Below are positions 57,241 to 64,000 of a DNA stretch of 64,000 nt, piece after piece (the stretch's first letter is position 1; each line of letters opens with the position of its first letter). The stretch comes from an uncultured Bacteroidales bacterium (GTDB lineage: Bacteria; Bacteroidota; Bacteroidia; Bacteroidales; ML635J-15). Where the stretch lies: assembly GCA_905234755.1 (NCBI GenBank), contig CAJOIT010000001.1, positions 124,001 through 188,000 on the forward strand, written 5' to 3'. Under the pieces are notes generated by a model. The model did no database searches, was not told the origin of the DNA, and saw only the letters and a list, made by a program, of their open reading frames with translations. The position numbers and the translations under genes are program-made.

Positions 57241-57400
57241 GTCATTCCACAAGTCAGAACATACACGCGATACAGAATGTGGAGCGTTGTAATGTTCGAC
57301 TATGCGGAATCTCCCACGGAAACGTTTCAACAGGAGATTCCGCATAAACGAACTCACAAGCAACGTGCCTTATGCTGTTCGTTCAGTTTTACGGAATGAC
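57241..57400. repeat. Composite nested inverted repeat after leuS
   Basis: Outer arms GTCATTCC (57241-57248) and GGAATGAC (57393-57400) enclose a perfect 14-bp inverted repeat, TATGCGGAATCTCC (57301-57314) and GGAGATTCCGCATA (57333-57346). The layout resembles REP/MITE-like non-coding elements. No gene is visible in 57221-57410. Confidence 0.6.
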
Positions 57401-57410
57401 GTCTATAGTC

Positions 57411-57713
57411 TTATTCTATTGTTTCGATATAAAAGCTCACAGGGCGAAATCCGTCATTGCAGGAAATCATTGCCGAGTTTGGATTTTTCATCCAGCCATC
57501 GTAGAAATTGCCACGACCTGCGGCAAGTTCGCCGACAAACAATTTCATCGAATCCCAAGCACTTTCGCAAAGACCTTCGGGCTTTTGCCCATCTATGGAA
57601 ATCCAATCATCGCCTTCGTTGACATCGCAGGTGTGTTCAATCGGATTTTCGTATTTTGCCGAAAGGTCGGGGTAGGAGCATTTGCGGATGACAGTTATTC
57701 TTACTTTTTTCAT
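57411..57713 (-). CDS. TIGR04076 family protein
   Basis: 100 residues. The pattern MKKVRITVIRKCSYPDLSAK, then GDDWISIDGQKPEGLCESAWDS, then NDGFRPVSFYIE matches the TIGR04076 family, small cytoplasmic proteins with conserved Cys residues and no established function. It lies 2 bp after the MmcQ/YjbR-like gene on the minus strand, so it is the third gene of the YiiX-MmcQ-TIGR04076 operon. The Cys at CSYPD and GLCE are conserved-looking. Nothing in the sequence indicates a substrate. Confidence 0.82.
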   Translation of the reverse strand: MKKVRITVIRKCSYPDLSAKYENPIEHTCDVNEGDDWISIDGQKPEGLCESAWDSMKLFVGELAAGRGNFYDGWMKNPNSAMISCNDGFRPVSFYIETIE

Positions 57714-57715
57714 GA

Positions 57716-58075
57716 TTACATATTGTTCGTTTCAAGGTCAATACGATCTTTCTTTGGCAGTTTCTTGACGACCTCGGCGTATGAGTGAGCAACGAGCTTG
57801 CGAATCATTTCGTCATCCACATCGCGGTTGAACCATATCTGGTTCCAGTATTTCTTGTTCCAATGCCATGCTGGTTCTATTGCCATATATTTGTCGCGCA
57901 GTTCGATGGCATATTCGGGTTCGCACTTTACGACCGCCAGTTCGGGGTTGTCGAGTGCTATGCAGGCAAAAATGTGATTCTTTACGCGGAATACCAGCAC
58001 GGTTTCATCGAACGGAAAATCTTCGGTCGCCTGTGGGTACGAAAGGCAATGTTCGCGGAATATCTCAATGTCCAT
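57716..58075 (-). CDS. MmcQ/YjbR family DNA-binding-like protein
   Basis: 119 residues from the ATG at 58075 (MDIEIFREHCLSYP). The frame is open much further upstream, but that part overlaps the YiiX-like gene in an impossible way and is low quality. Family pattern: PQATEDFPFDETVLVFRVKN, FACIALDNP, YAIELRDKYMAIEPAWHWNKK, YWNQIWFN. These proteins have a CyaY-like fold and no settled role. The start overlaps the stop codon of the upstream gene by one base (TAATG), so translation is coupled. Confidence 0.88.
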   Translation of the reverse strand: MDIEIFREHCLSYPQATEDFPFDETVLVFRVKNHIFACIALDNPELAVVKCEPEYAIELRDKYMAIEPAWHWNKKYWNQIWFNRDVDDEMIRKLVAHSYAEVVKKLPKKDRIDLETNNM

Positions 58076-58791
58076 TACTTTATGCTTGAATAGTCGGTTA
58101 GTGTTACATTTACTTTCTCGAGGCACTTTTCCTTCGACATGGCTTTGGGGTTGGTGCCGGGAAGTCCTTGCGGGATAGGTTGTCCGATTTGTTCGAACAG
58201 CCAAACCCAGTAGGGAGGGAAAGTGCCATCGTCGGACTTGAAGTTCATAGGAGCTTCGCTGAAAATATGTTCTTCGCCGTTTATGTACGAGTTGCGCACA
58301 AGTTCGCTGCAATACTGCTCATCGTTGTCGGGCAGGAAATACAGGTCGTATTTGCGACCAACAAACTGCTTGGCATTTTCAACATATTTGCTGGCATTAC
58401 TGTTGTCCGAAAGGCGCATCACATCAAGTTGCGGCAGCGAACCATCATGTAAAGTGAAGTCGCACAGGAAGGTGTCGAGAGGGTAGCGGTCGACACCATG
58501 CTTCAATGTGGCATCGATAATCCATACCTTGTCGTTTTCTACTTCGGCTATTGCGACATGAATATAGTTTATGCCGGTGCTATCGCCAGTGGCGGCGGCA
58601 ATTGCCGAACTCATTTCGGTGGTGTCGGTAGCATCAAAGTCGAGCGGTAACCCAACAAAGACAAGGTCGCCAGTTTGGAGTTGTTCGGTATTAATATCGT
58701 CAGTGTCCACCTTTTCTGCATTCCGATTGCAACTTGCAAAAGCAATGGTTGCTATTATGGCGAGTCCAAGAATAAGTTTGTATCGTTTCAT
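58075..58791 (-). CDS. YiiX/YebB-like permuted NlpC/P60 lipoprotein
   Basis: 238 residues from the ATG at 58791, where a lipobox follows (LAIIATIAFASC). The catalytic pattern is QTGDLVFVG near the N-terminus, YIHVAIAE (His) and YCSELVRNSY (Cys), characteristic of the circularly permuted papain-like amidase family (YiiX). Related enzymes act on peptidoglycan peptides or lipid-linked amides. It is likely an envelope amidase or peptidase. It is the first gene of a three-gene operon, with a TATTTTTG element 31 bp upstream. Confidence 0.85.
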   Translation of the reverse strand: MKRYKLILGLAIIATIAFASCNRNAEKVDTDDINTEQLQTGDLVFVGLPLDFDATDTTEMSSAIAAATGDSTGINYIHVAIAEVENDKVWIIDATLKHGVDRYPLDTFLCDFTLHDGSLPQLDVMRLSDNSNASKYVENAKQFVGRKYDLYFLPDNDEQYCSELVRNSYINGEEHIFSEAPMNFKSDDGTFPPYWVWLFEQIGQPIPQGLPGTNPKAMSKEKCLEKVNVTLTDYSSIK

Positions 58792-58821
58792 CTCGTATTT
58801 TTGTTGTATCAAATTCAGTTA

Positions 58822-58829
58822 CAAAAATA
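58822..58829 (-). promoter_or_regulatory. -7 promoter element of the YiiX-like operon
   Basis: TATTTTTG on the minus strand, 31 bp before the ATG at 58791. Confidence 0.5.
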
Positions 58830-58901
58830 AAAAATGATTCCTTATAATGACAACTGAAATGGCGATTTCGTTGCTCGATGTGTAAAAGTCTTTTTACTTT
58901 T

Positions 58902-58946
58902 TCATCATAAAATAATCATCAAAAAATGATGATTATTTTATGATGA
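58902..58946. repeat. Perfect 20-bp A/T-rich inverted repeat
   Basis: TCATCATAAAATAATCATCA and its exact reverse complement are separated by five A. It lies 28 bp after the metallophosphoesterase stop (minus strand). It has no T run, so it is not a typical terminator; the hairpin may stabilise a transcript end or be a protein-binding site. Confidence 0.75.
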
Positions 58947-58973
58947 TTGTATAATGTGTTGATATGTAGGAAT

Positions 58974-59966
58974 TTAAACTCTTCTTAGCGTAATGATAGT
59001 AATTTCTGCATTTGCTCCGATTCTTGCTGGCAGAGTGCATCCGAGACCAACATTTATGTACATTGTCTGTCCGTTTTCATCGTAGCGACCATCGGTGTCC
59101 TTGAATGTCCAAGAGGCGGGTGTCCACCCGAAAAGTTTTATCTGGGCGGCGTGCGTGTGTCCGCAAAGGGTGAGCGGAATGTCGGTTTCGCCAAGAACTT
59201 CTCCGCGCCAGTGGCTCGGGTCGTGGGTGAGCAGGATTCGGAATCCATCGGTGCCTTGCATTGCTTTTGGCAGGTCGCCCATGTCGATGGTGCGGAAACC
59301 TTGGTTCGAGCAGTTTTTGTTGTCAACACCGATGATGGTTATCTTCTGCCCGTTGCGCTCAATCGTGAAGTTGTCGTTGCGTAGTAAATGCCAGCCAAGA
59401 GTGTTTCGCTGCAGGCTATCGAGTCGCTCTACTGCATTTTCGCGGCTGAAAGTCGTATCTCTGCGATGCCTATATATTATAAAGTCGTGGTTGCCGAGTA
59501 TGCTGGCAACGCCATCCTTTGCCTTGATGCTTTTCAGTGTTTCGATGTAAGGCTCTGCTTCTTCCACGCCAAGGCTCACCAAGTCGCCAGTGAAGCAAAC
59601 AAGGTCGGGGTTCTGTGCGTTTATGGAATCGACAAACCGCTTTAGCTGTTTAGGACTATCATCGAAAGTGGAAAGATGCAGGTCGCTGATGTGGACAATC
59701 TTGTATCCCTCGAATTCGGCAGGAATGTCTTTGTGCGAGTAGTCCCATTTGTTGATGTCGAGTTTGAAGCGCCCGATGAAATATCCGTAGGCGAGTACAA
59801 TCCATGCGAAAGCCACAAGTCCGAATGCAGTCCATCCGAAAGGTGCGTAGGGCATAGAGTAGTGGAAGCATTTGGCGATAAGCCATAGTACGAACCATAA
59901 GATGTTTGGCACTGCAGTAAATACAATGCTTATTGCGATAAGTGAAGCGAGCATCATGCCTAACAT
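58974..59966 (-). CDS. Membrane-anchored metallophosphoesterase
   Basis: 330 residues. An N-terminal hydrophobic region has one or two helices (IAISIVFTAVPNILWFVLWL) and another near residue 50. The calcineurin-like metal-binding motifs are ISDLHLS, FTGDLVSLG, ILGNHDF, LTHDPSHW and LCGHTHAAQ. This set (D-H / GD / GNHD / H / GHTH) is complete. The family includes YkuE/YaeI-like enzymes acting at the membrane. The start overlaps the end of the WbpM-like gene by 7 bp. It is the last gene of the ricT-gldH operon. The substrate is unknown. Confidence 0.9.
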   Translation of the reverse strand: MLGMMLASLIAISIVFTAVPNILWFVLWLIAKCFHYSMPYAPFGWTAFGLVAFAWIVLAYGYFIGRFKLDINKWDYSHKDIPAEFEGYKIVHISDLHLSTFDDSPKQLKRFVDSINAQNPDLVCFTGDLVSLGVEEAEPYIETLKSIKAKDGVASILGNHDFIIYRHRRDTTFSRENAVERLDSLQRNTLGWHLLRNDNFTIERNGQKITIIGVDNKNCSNQGFRTIDMGDLPKAMQGTDGFRILLTHDPSHWRGEVLGETDIPLTLCGHTHAAQIKLFGWTPASWTFKDTDGRYDENGQTMYINVGLGCTLPARIGANAEITIITLRRV

Positions 59967-61864
59967 GGGGTGGTTTTGTTATTTTTGTCCAGTTCTTCGA
60001 ATACAGAATTGTTGCTGACAAATTCAGGAACAATCTTTTTCATCTCGGCTACGATTTCCATATCGTTCCTGTTGGGTGCAATTTCGATGAGGTGTTCTAT
60101 AGGCTTTGCAATTTCGGAATGGTCGTAAACGCGGACTTTCGCAACCATAATCTTCTTGTTTTCGGTTGGTATTGTATTTTCCTTGGTAGCAAGCAGTTCC
60201 TCGTACAGCTTTTCGCCCGGACGAAGTCCAGTGTATTTGATTTCGATGTCGGTACCGACTTTCAGGCCCGACAGCATAATCATCTTTTCCGCCAATTTCG
60301 CGATTTTCACGGGCTGTCCCATGTCGAAAATGAATATTTCACCGCCTTTGCCCATGTTTCCTGCAATAAGTACAAGCTGGCATGCCTCAGGTATTGTCAT
60401 GAAGAAGCGAGTAATTTCAGGGTCGGTGACTGTTAATGGACCACCTGCCTCGATTTGTTTGCGGAAACGCGGTATTACCGAGCCGTTTGAGCCTAAAACG
60501 TTGCCAAAGCGCGTGGTAATGAACTGAGTGGAGACATTTTCGGCATTGTTGAGCGACTGCGTGTAGATTTCTGCAATTCGCTTGCTGGCACCCATTACAT
60601 TTGTTGGATTTACGGCCTTGTCGGTGCTAATCATCACAAACTTGCCTACATTGTGCCTTACGGCTGTATCGGCAAGAATCTTGCTTCCCATCACATTTGT
60701 AATCACCGCTTCGGATGGATGGTTCTCCATCATTGGGACATGCTTGTAGGCGGCTGCATGGTAAACTATTTCGGGTTTGTACTTGCTGAATACTTGTTCT
60801 ACCAGAACCTTGTCCCTGACATCTCCGATAACAATAACAATGCTGTTGAACCTATAATCTTCGCGGATTTCAAGTTCGATGTCGTACAAAGGCGATTCGG
60901 CGCAGTCGAACAAAATAATTTGTTTCGGGCTAAATCTTGTCAACTGCCGTACAATTTCGCTTCCGATGGAACCTGCAGCACCGGTGACCATTATGACTTT
61001 ATCGCTTAGATTGCGGTTCATGTCATCTGTATCGATATATATTTCTGGTCTTTCGAGAAGGTCTTCAATCTTGAATTTTCTTATCTGGTTTACTGATAGT
61101 TCTCCGTTAACCCAAGTTGAAACTTCTGGGATTGTGCGGATTTCTACATTATGTGCCATGCAGATTTCAAGTACAAAATTCTTTCTAGCTACCGACAGGC
61201 TTCGTTCTGAAATTATGAGTAAAGAGACATTCCGTTCCTCAATAATGCCTTCCAAGTCTTTAATATGGTATATTTTTATTCCATCGATTTTGTTTCCTGC
61301 AACTTTCTTGTGGTGTTCGATGAAGCCTACAACCCTATATTGTGAACGCCTGTCGCGTTCGATAGCCCTTTTGGTGGTTTGAGCAAGTGCTCCCATACCA
61401 TATATAAGAACATTGTTGCTTGCTTTCTGCTGGCTGTTGTAATCGGCATATAGAATCTTGATTAGCAACCTTGAAAATATCAGAGTAGATGCAGAAATAA
61501 AAGTGTCGATTATGAGTATTGACAATGGAACTATATACTTTCCGATTATTGCGAGCGTAACGATGTCGGCAAGCACCAGTGCGGCTGTACCGCACGAAAT
61601 TACAATAAGTATCCTGATGATGTCGTGTGTTCCGGTGAACCTTACCATTCCCGAATAGGTCTTTCCAATTAGGAATGATATTGCCCTGATTGCCGTTACT
61701 GTCAGTATGGCTATTGGCATAAGTTCGCGTTCTGTTTCCGATGGGTGGAAGTTGAACCTAAGGTAGTATGCAAGCACTATTGATACGATGCAGATGACAA
61801 TATCAATAAGGAATACAACCCATCGGGGAGTAATTCGGCGCAATATGTTTATGTTGGGAGTCAT
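59960..61864 (-). CDS. Membrane nucleotide-sugar 4,6-dehydratase (WbpM/PglF/CapD family)
   Basis: 634 residues from the ATG at 61864 (MTPNINILRRITPRW), which overlaps the upstream methyltransferase stop by 4 bases (ATGA). Four N-terminal membrane helices (about 15-130) are followed by a CoA-binding/Rossmann-like segment (NVLIYGMGALAQTTK). The SDR domain has VTGAAGSIGSEIVRQL and STDKAVNPTNVMGASKR. In this family Met replaces the usual catalytic Tyr (M-x-x-x-K), as seen here. It makes UDP-4-keto-6-deoxy-GlcNAc-type sugars for surface polysaccharide or glycoprotein. Length is normal. Confidence 0.93.
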   Translation of the reverse strand: MTPNINILRRITPRWVVFLIDIVICIVSIVLAYYLRFNFHPSETERELMPIAILTVTAIRAISFLIGKTYSGMVRFTGTHDIIRILIVISCGTAALVLADIVTLAIIGKYIVPLSILIIDTFISASTLIFSRLLIKILYADYNSQQKASNNVLIYGMGALAQTTKRAIERDRRSQYRVVGFIEHHKKVAGNKIDGIKIYHIKDLEGIIEERNVSLLIISERSLSVARKNFVLEICMAHNVEIRTIPEVSTWVNGELSVNQIRKFKIEDLLERPEIYIDTDDMNRNLSDKVIMVTGAAGSIGSEIVRQLTRFSPKQIILFDCAESPLYDIELEIREDYRFNSIVIVIGDVRDKVLVEQVFSKYKPEIVYHAAAYKHVPMMENHPSEAVITNVMGSKILADTAVRHNVGKFVMISTDKAVNPTNVMGASKRIAEIYTQSLNNAENVSTQFITTRFGNVLGSNGSVIPRFRKQIEAGGPLTVTDPEITRFFMTIPEACQLVLIAGNMGKGGEIFIFDMGQPVKIAKLAEKMIMLSGLKVGTDIEIKYTGLRPGEKLYEELLATKENTIPTENKKIMVAKVRVYDHSEIAKPIEHLIEIAPNRNDMEIVAEMKKIVPEFVSNNSVFEELDKNNKTTPC

Positions 61865-62490
61865 GATTTTCTTAGTATTATTACTCTTTGTTTGTCGTTG
61901 TAAAGTTCGTTGAAGCCGTATGTTTTGCAAATGTATCCGATGCTTTTCTCACTATAGAAGCAAACATGCGTAGGGTCATTTTTGTAGTACCAGTTGCAGA
62001 AATCGGTTTTGTCGGAGACAAATTCTGTCATAATACCCAAAATGCCACCGTTGTTCAGGATATTGCATATTTGTTTTAGTTCGTCAGCGGGACGGAAGAA
62101 ATGTTCGAAACATTCGGTTGCAAACACAAAATCATATTTTTTGTCTATGTTTATTTTGGGGAAGAAAAAAGGGTCGTAATAGTCGCATTTTAGACCGTTT
62201 CTTTCGGTTATCTGCGCTAAAACCGGATTTGGACCGCATCCGTAGTCAATGCCTGACATCCCTGCCGAGAGGTACTGCATCGCTGGTTCGACTATACGGT
62301 TAAGGAATTGGACATATCCTTCATTTTCAATACTGTTCTGGTGAAACGAGTAGCGTTTTTTTTCTTCATCGGCAACTAGATGGTCATTTTCGTCCATATA
62401 TACAAGCCCGCAGATGTCGCACTGGCAGTATGTTTTTCCGTTTGCGGAAAACGATTTTTCGGTAAGGCAGTTGCACAATGGACAATTCAT
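61861..62490 (-). CDS. Class I SAM-dependent methyltransferase with N-terminal zinc ribbon
   Basis: 209 residues. An N-terminal four-Cys zinc ribbon (CPLCNC, then CQCDICGLVY) is followed by a Rossmann methyltransferase core: MSGIDYGCGPNPVLAQI (motif I), KYDFVFATECFEHFFRPA and NNGGILGIMTEF. The same arrangement occurs in Bacteroidota methyltransferases of sugar and cell-surface pathways. The acceptor is unknown. It starts 2 bp after the gldH stop and overlaps the WbpM-like gene by 4 bp, so all are co-transcribed. Confidence 0.88.
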   Translation of the reverse strand: MNCPLCNCLTEKSFSANGKTYCQCDICGLVYMDENDHLVADEEKKRYSFHQNSIENEGYVQFLNRIVEPAMQYLSAGMSGIDYGCGPNPVLAQITERNGLKCDYYDPFFFPKINIDKKYDFVFATECFEHFFRPADELKQICNILNNGGILGIMTEFVSDKTDFCNWYYKNDPTHVCFYSEKSIGYICKTYGFNELYNDKQRVIILRKS

Positions 62491-62492
62491 GG

Positions 62493-62972
62493 CTATTCCT
62501 CGTTGTCGGCAAGTTCCACGCGCAGTCCCATGTCCATTATTCCCACAAGGTTTTCGGTGCGCATGGCCTGATTGTATTCAACATGATATTTACCGGGAGT
62601 AGCAAAGCGTACATTTTTCTTCCACAAAATCTGGTTATCCCAGATGTCGCCCAGTCCGCTTCCCGTCCATTTGCCATGTTCGTCTGCAAGTTGGCATTCA
62701 ACGGTATCCACAGCTTTGAATCCGCTTGGCGACCAGGAGTTTATGAAAAGCCAGAGATTGCTGTACGGATATTGGTTGGCATGGCGGACATTTATGTATA
62801 TGTCGTGCAAGGCGGCGGTGTCGGTAATCTCGAACTCAAAGTTCAGAGGTTTCGATGAGTTCCATACATAGTCATCTATTTCAATATATTCCTCGTAAAC
62901 CTTGTTGCTGTCGCACGATGCAAGGAATGTAGCAACTACTGCAATGGTTATGAATAAAAAGCACTTTCTCAT
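62493..62972 (-). CDS. gldH: Gliding motility lipoprotein GldH
   Basis: 159 residues. The lipobox (VVATFLASC) and the GldH signature NVRHANQYPYSNLWLFI (about 70-86) and AMRTENLVGIMDMGLRVE (C-terminal) are clear. GldH is an outer-membrane lipoprotein required for gliding in Flavobacterium and is widely present in Bacteroidota; its molecular role is not settled. The ATG overlaps the ricT stop by 4 bases (ATGA), so it is translationally coupled to it. It fits with the T9SS genes at 7-14 kb. Confidence 0.93.
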   Translation of the reverse strand: MRKCFLFITIAVVATFLASCDSNKVYEEYIEIDDYVWNSSKPLNFEFEITDTAALHDIYINVRHANQYPYSNLWLFINSWSPSGFKAVDTVECQLADEHGKWTGSGLGDIWDNQILWKKNVRFATPGKYHVEYNQAMRTENLVGIMDMGLRVELADNEE

Positions 62973-64000
62973 TCTTGTTCCTTTTTGTTGTTATCCTTTG
63001 CCGGCTTGGATTCTTCTGCCGTCTTTGGTTGACCATCCTGCGGTTTGCCAGGCTTTCTGTTGTTGTTCTTGTTGCGGTTCTTGTTTTTGGGCTTAGGTTT
63101 CTTTGCCTTGTCGAAGCGGGTAATGCTTTCGGAGTTCAGTTCGTCGGTGTAGGATATCGAGCGAGAACCTGTCTTTTCCATCTCGAATACATTTTCGGGA
63201 AGTATGCCTTTCCTGTTCTGCTCCAAGATGCCCTTTACTGTATCAACATCGAAAATCTTGATTGTAGGAATGTCGTTGATGCGCACTTCGTAGTACATCT
63301 GCTTCTTGAAGATGTCGTTCTTGATGTGGTGAGCATCGCCTTCCTTTGTGCGCAGTACCGATGCGTTTTCAGGGAAGTCTTTGCGTGCATCGAGGTAAAC
63401 GCCGAGTTCGTAGTTGAGGCAGCATTTCAGTTTGCTGCACTGTCCTGCCAGTTTCTGCGGATTAAGCGTAAGTTCCTGCAGACGAGCCGAGTTAGTTGAT
63501 ACAGAGTTGAAGTCCGACATCCAAGTGGTGCAGCAAAGTTCGCGTCCGCACGGACCTATGCCGCCGATTCTTCCTGCTTCCTGGCGAGCGCCTATCTGCT
63601 TCATTTCGATGCGGATGTGGAATTCCTCTGCCATACGCTTGATAAGTTCGCGGAAATCGACGCGTTCTTCGGCTATGTAATAGAATATTGCCTTGGTCTT
63701 GTCGCCTTGAAATTCGGTGTCGCCAATTTTCATCGACAGGTTCAGTTCCTCGGCGAGTTCGCGAGTACGGAGCATTGTCGGGCGTTCAAGTGCAATAGCT
63801 TCCTGCCATTTCTTGATGTCGTTGGCGCGTGCCTTGCGGTAGATTTTCTTTATTTCGGCAAGACGAAGATTTTTTATCTTTTTCATCTGGTAGCAGGCAA
63901 TCTGTCCTATTGCTGAAACAATACCGATGTCGTGTCCGGGCGAGGATTCAACTGCTACGATGTCGCCAACCTGCAAGGGCAGGTCGAGGTTGTTTTCGTA
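62969..64000 (-). CDS. PSP1-domain protein RicT/YaaT-like (5' end beyond window)
   Basis: 343 residues visible; the frame is open to the window edge. Upstream of the TTG at 63976 the in-frame codons read YENNLDLP, as in known RicT proteins, so the N-terminus is missing and the TTG is not the start. The PSP1 domain shows VGDIVAVESSPGHDIGIV. The Cys ligands of the family are in RIGGIGPCGRELCCTTWM and CSKLKCCLNYEL (C-C-C pattern). In Bacillus the RicT/RicF/RicA complex carries Fe-S clusters and promotes RNA maturation. The C-terminus is a Lys/Asn-rich tail (KKPKPKNKNRNKNNNRK). It is the first visible gene of the gldH operon. Confidence 0.9.
   Translation of the reverse strand, partial: YENNLDLPLQVGDIVAVESSPGHDIGIVSAIGQIACYQMKKIKNLRLAEIKKIYRKARANDIKKWQEAIALERPTMLRTRELAEELNLSMKIGDTEFQGDKTKAIFYYIAEERVDFRELIKRMAEEFHIRIEMKQIGARQEAGRIGGIGPCGRELCCTTWMSDFNSVSTNSARLQELTLNPQKLAGQCSKLKCCLNYELGVYLDARKDFPENASVLRTKEGDAHHIKNDIFKKQMYYEVRINDIPTIKIFDVDTVKGILEQNRKGILPENVFEMEKTGSRSISYTDELNSESITRFDKAKKPKPKNKNRNKNNNRKPGKPQDGQPKTAEESKPAKDNNKKEQE

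Noticed and set aside
57716..58312. 198-codon version of the MmcQ-like gene
   Set aside because: The first 79 codons overlap the YiiX-like gene antiparallel in register and encode basic low-quality sequence; the ATG at 58075 fits the family and couples to the upstream stop.

Overview
The window is chromosomal DNA of a Bacteroidota bacterium, most likely of the order Bacteroidales. The evidence is a complete porP-gldK-gldL-gldM-gldN type IX secretion (T9SS) cluster, gldH, a PorE-like protein, a gingipain-type (C25) peptidase and a giant SprB-like adhesin, both with T9SS C-terminal domains. Many genes are also preceded by the Bacteroidota promoter -7 motif TAnnTTTG, often 20-30 bp before the start codon. 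A finer taxonomic placement cannot be made from this sequence alone.

Layout. 1-2.4 kb: the end of a lipoprotein gene, tRNA-Ser(GCU) with a strong terminator, a duplicated intergenic repeat and two small envelope proteins. 2.6-7 kb: an MBL-fold hydrolase, a TPR lipoprotein and a prs-deoxynucleoside kinase pair. 7.2-13.6 kb: the T9SS core on the minus strand (porP, gldK, gldL, gldM, gldN in transcription order). 13.9-20.9 kb: topA diverging from a class A penicillin-binding protein, then aroBA. 20.9-24.2 kb: a TPR protein and a PorE-like TPR/propeller/OmpA protein. 24.4-28 kb: a C25 peptidase with a T9SS sorting domain. 28.4-28.8 kb: tmRNA. 29.4-43.2 kb: one giant adhesin gene of about 4,600 codons, split by a 10-bp deletion inside a 405-bp repeat. 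43.3-46.4 kb: a pair of overlapping lipoprotein genes of unknown function. 46.4-52.8 kb: a sugar-nucleotide epimerase, an RND/MMPL transporter and two SGNH hydrolases. 53-57.2 kb: a His/Cys-rich lipoprotein, a small membrane protein and leuS with an unusual internal domain. 57.4-64 kb: two tight minus-strand operons, TIGR04076/MmcQ/YiiX-like and ricT-gldH-methyltransferase-WbpM-like-metallophosphoesterase. The first gene of the second operon runs off the window.

How it fits together. The GldLM motor, the GldKN ring, PorP and the PorE-like anchor would form the secretion machine. The C25 peptidase and giant adhesin are natural cargo. The WbpM-like, epimerase and methyltransferase genes could supply surface polysaccharide, to which some T9SS cargo is attached. 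This link is inference.

Most notable observations: (i) LeuRS carries an in-frame insertion of about 108 residues resembling a DUF559/PD-(D/E)XK nuclease with D and ExK residues present; (ii) the giant adhesin has ten HYR-type repeats joined by CIGCDP Cys/Asp/Pro linkers, a GC-rich block that looks recently amplified or imported, and a clean 10-bp deletion that separates the protein from its secretion signal; (iii) a small lipoprotein has 19 Cys and 21 His in 192 residues.
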